DNA of 5,516 nt, from contig CAIXUF010000109.1 in NCBI GenBank assembly GCA_903922535.1, positions 1 through 5,516 of the forward strand, given 5' to 3'. The notes below the pieces were generated by a model. That model was not told where the DNA came from, searched no databases, and saw only the letters and a list, made by a program, of their open reading frames with translations. The stretch comes from Candidatus Hydrogenedentota bacterium. GTDB lineage: Bacteria; Hydrogenedentota; Hydrogenedentia; Hydrogenedentiales; CAITNO01. A program made the position numbers and the translations under genes. The first letter of the stretch is position 1. Each line of letters opens with the position of its first letter. Positions 5,503 through 5,516 of the stretch are shown here, piece after piece.

Positions 5503-5516
5503 TGGTTTCCAGACCA

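Noticed and set aside
4745..5516. Complete insertion sequence around the HTH gene
   Set aside because: No DDE domain, terminal inverted repeats or target-site duplication can be seen in the available sequence.

Overview
The window is about 60% GC by eye and comes from a Gram-negative-type bacterium. It holds five protein genes plus a tandemly duplicated helix-turn-helix (HTH) gene. There are no RNA genes, CRISPR arrays or intact insertion sequences. The bifurcating-type NuoE/NuoF pair suggests an anaerobic or fermentative lifestyle. The HGSNAT-like membrane acyltransferase type is common in Planctomycetes/Verrucomicrobia-like, Bacteroidetes-like and Hydrogenedentes-like genomes. The lineage guess is inference with low confidence.

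Region 1 (1-1252, minus strand): a two-gene operon fragment encodes a NuoE/HydC-type [2Fe-2S] subunit (564-1085) and, overlapping it by 4 bp, the N-terminal 189 residues of a NuoF/HydB/HndC-type FMN/NADH subunit, which runs off the left edge. Together they form the NAD(P)H-oxidising module of an electron-bifurcating hydrogenase, formate dehydrogenase or complex I-like enzyme. Upstream lies a pair of 34-bp direct repeats, each spelling a -35/-10-like pair with the same 19-bp spacer. The predicted leader contains a 10-bp inverted repeat.

Region 2 (1253-2839, plus strand): about 280 bp of intergenic DNA is followed by a complete WbpA-type UDP-N-acetylglucosamine 6-dehydrogenase (1532-2839) with all expected catalytic residues. 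It would supply UDP-GlcNAcA-type precursors for surface polysaccharide, although no other polysaccharide gene is in view.

Region 3 (2861-4744, minus strand): there are two integral membrane protein genes, a DUF2585/UPF0314 protein (4142-4744) and then a heparan-alpha-glucosaminide N-acetyltransferase-like acyltransferase (2861-3991). A 150-bp gap with its own promoter-like sequence separates them. The acyltransferase gene converges on wbpA with only 21 bp between the stop codons.

Region 4 (4745-5516, plus strand): a 187-residue protein consists of two copies of the HTH head of an IS630-type transposase and has no DDE catalytic domain. The copies are nearly identical in DNA outside the HTH but differ at 9 of 20 codons inside it. 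This is the most unusual object in the window.
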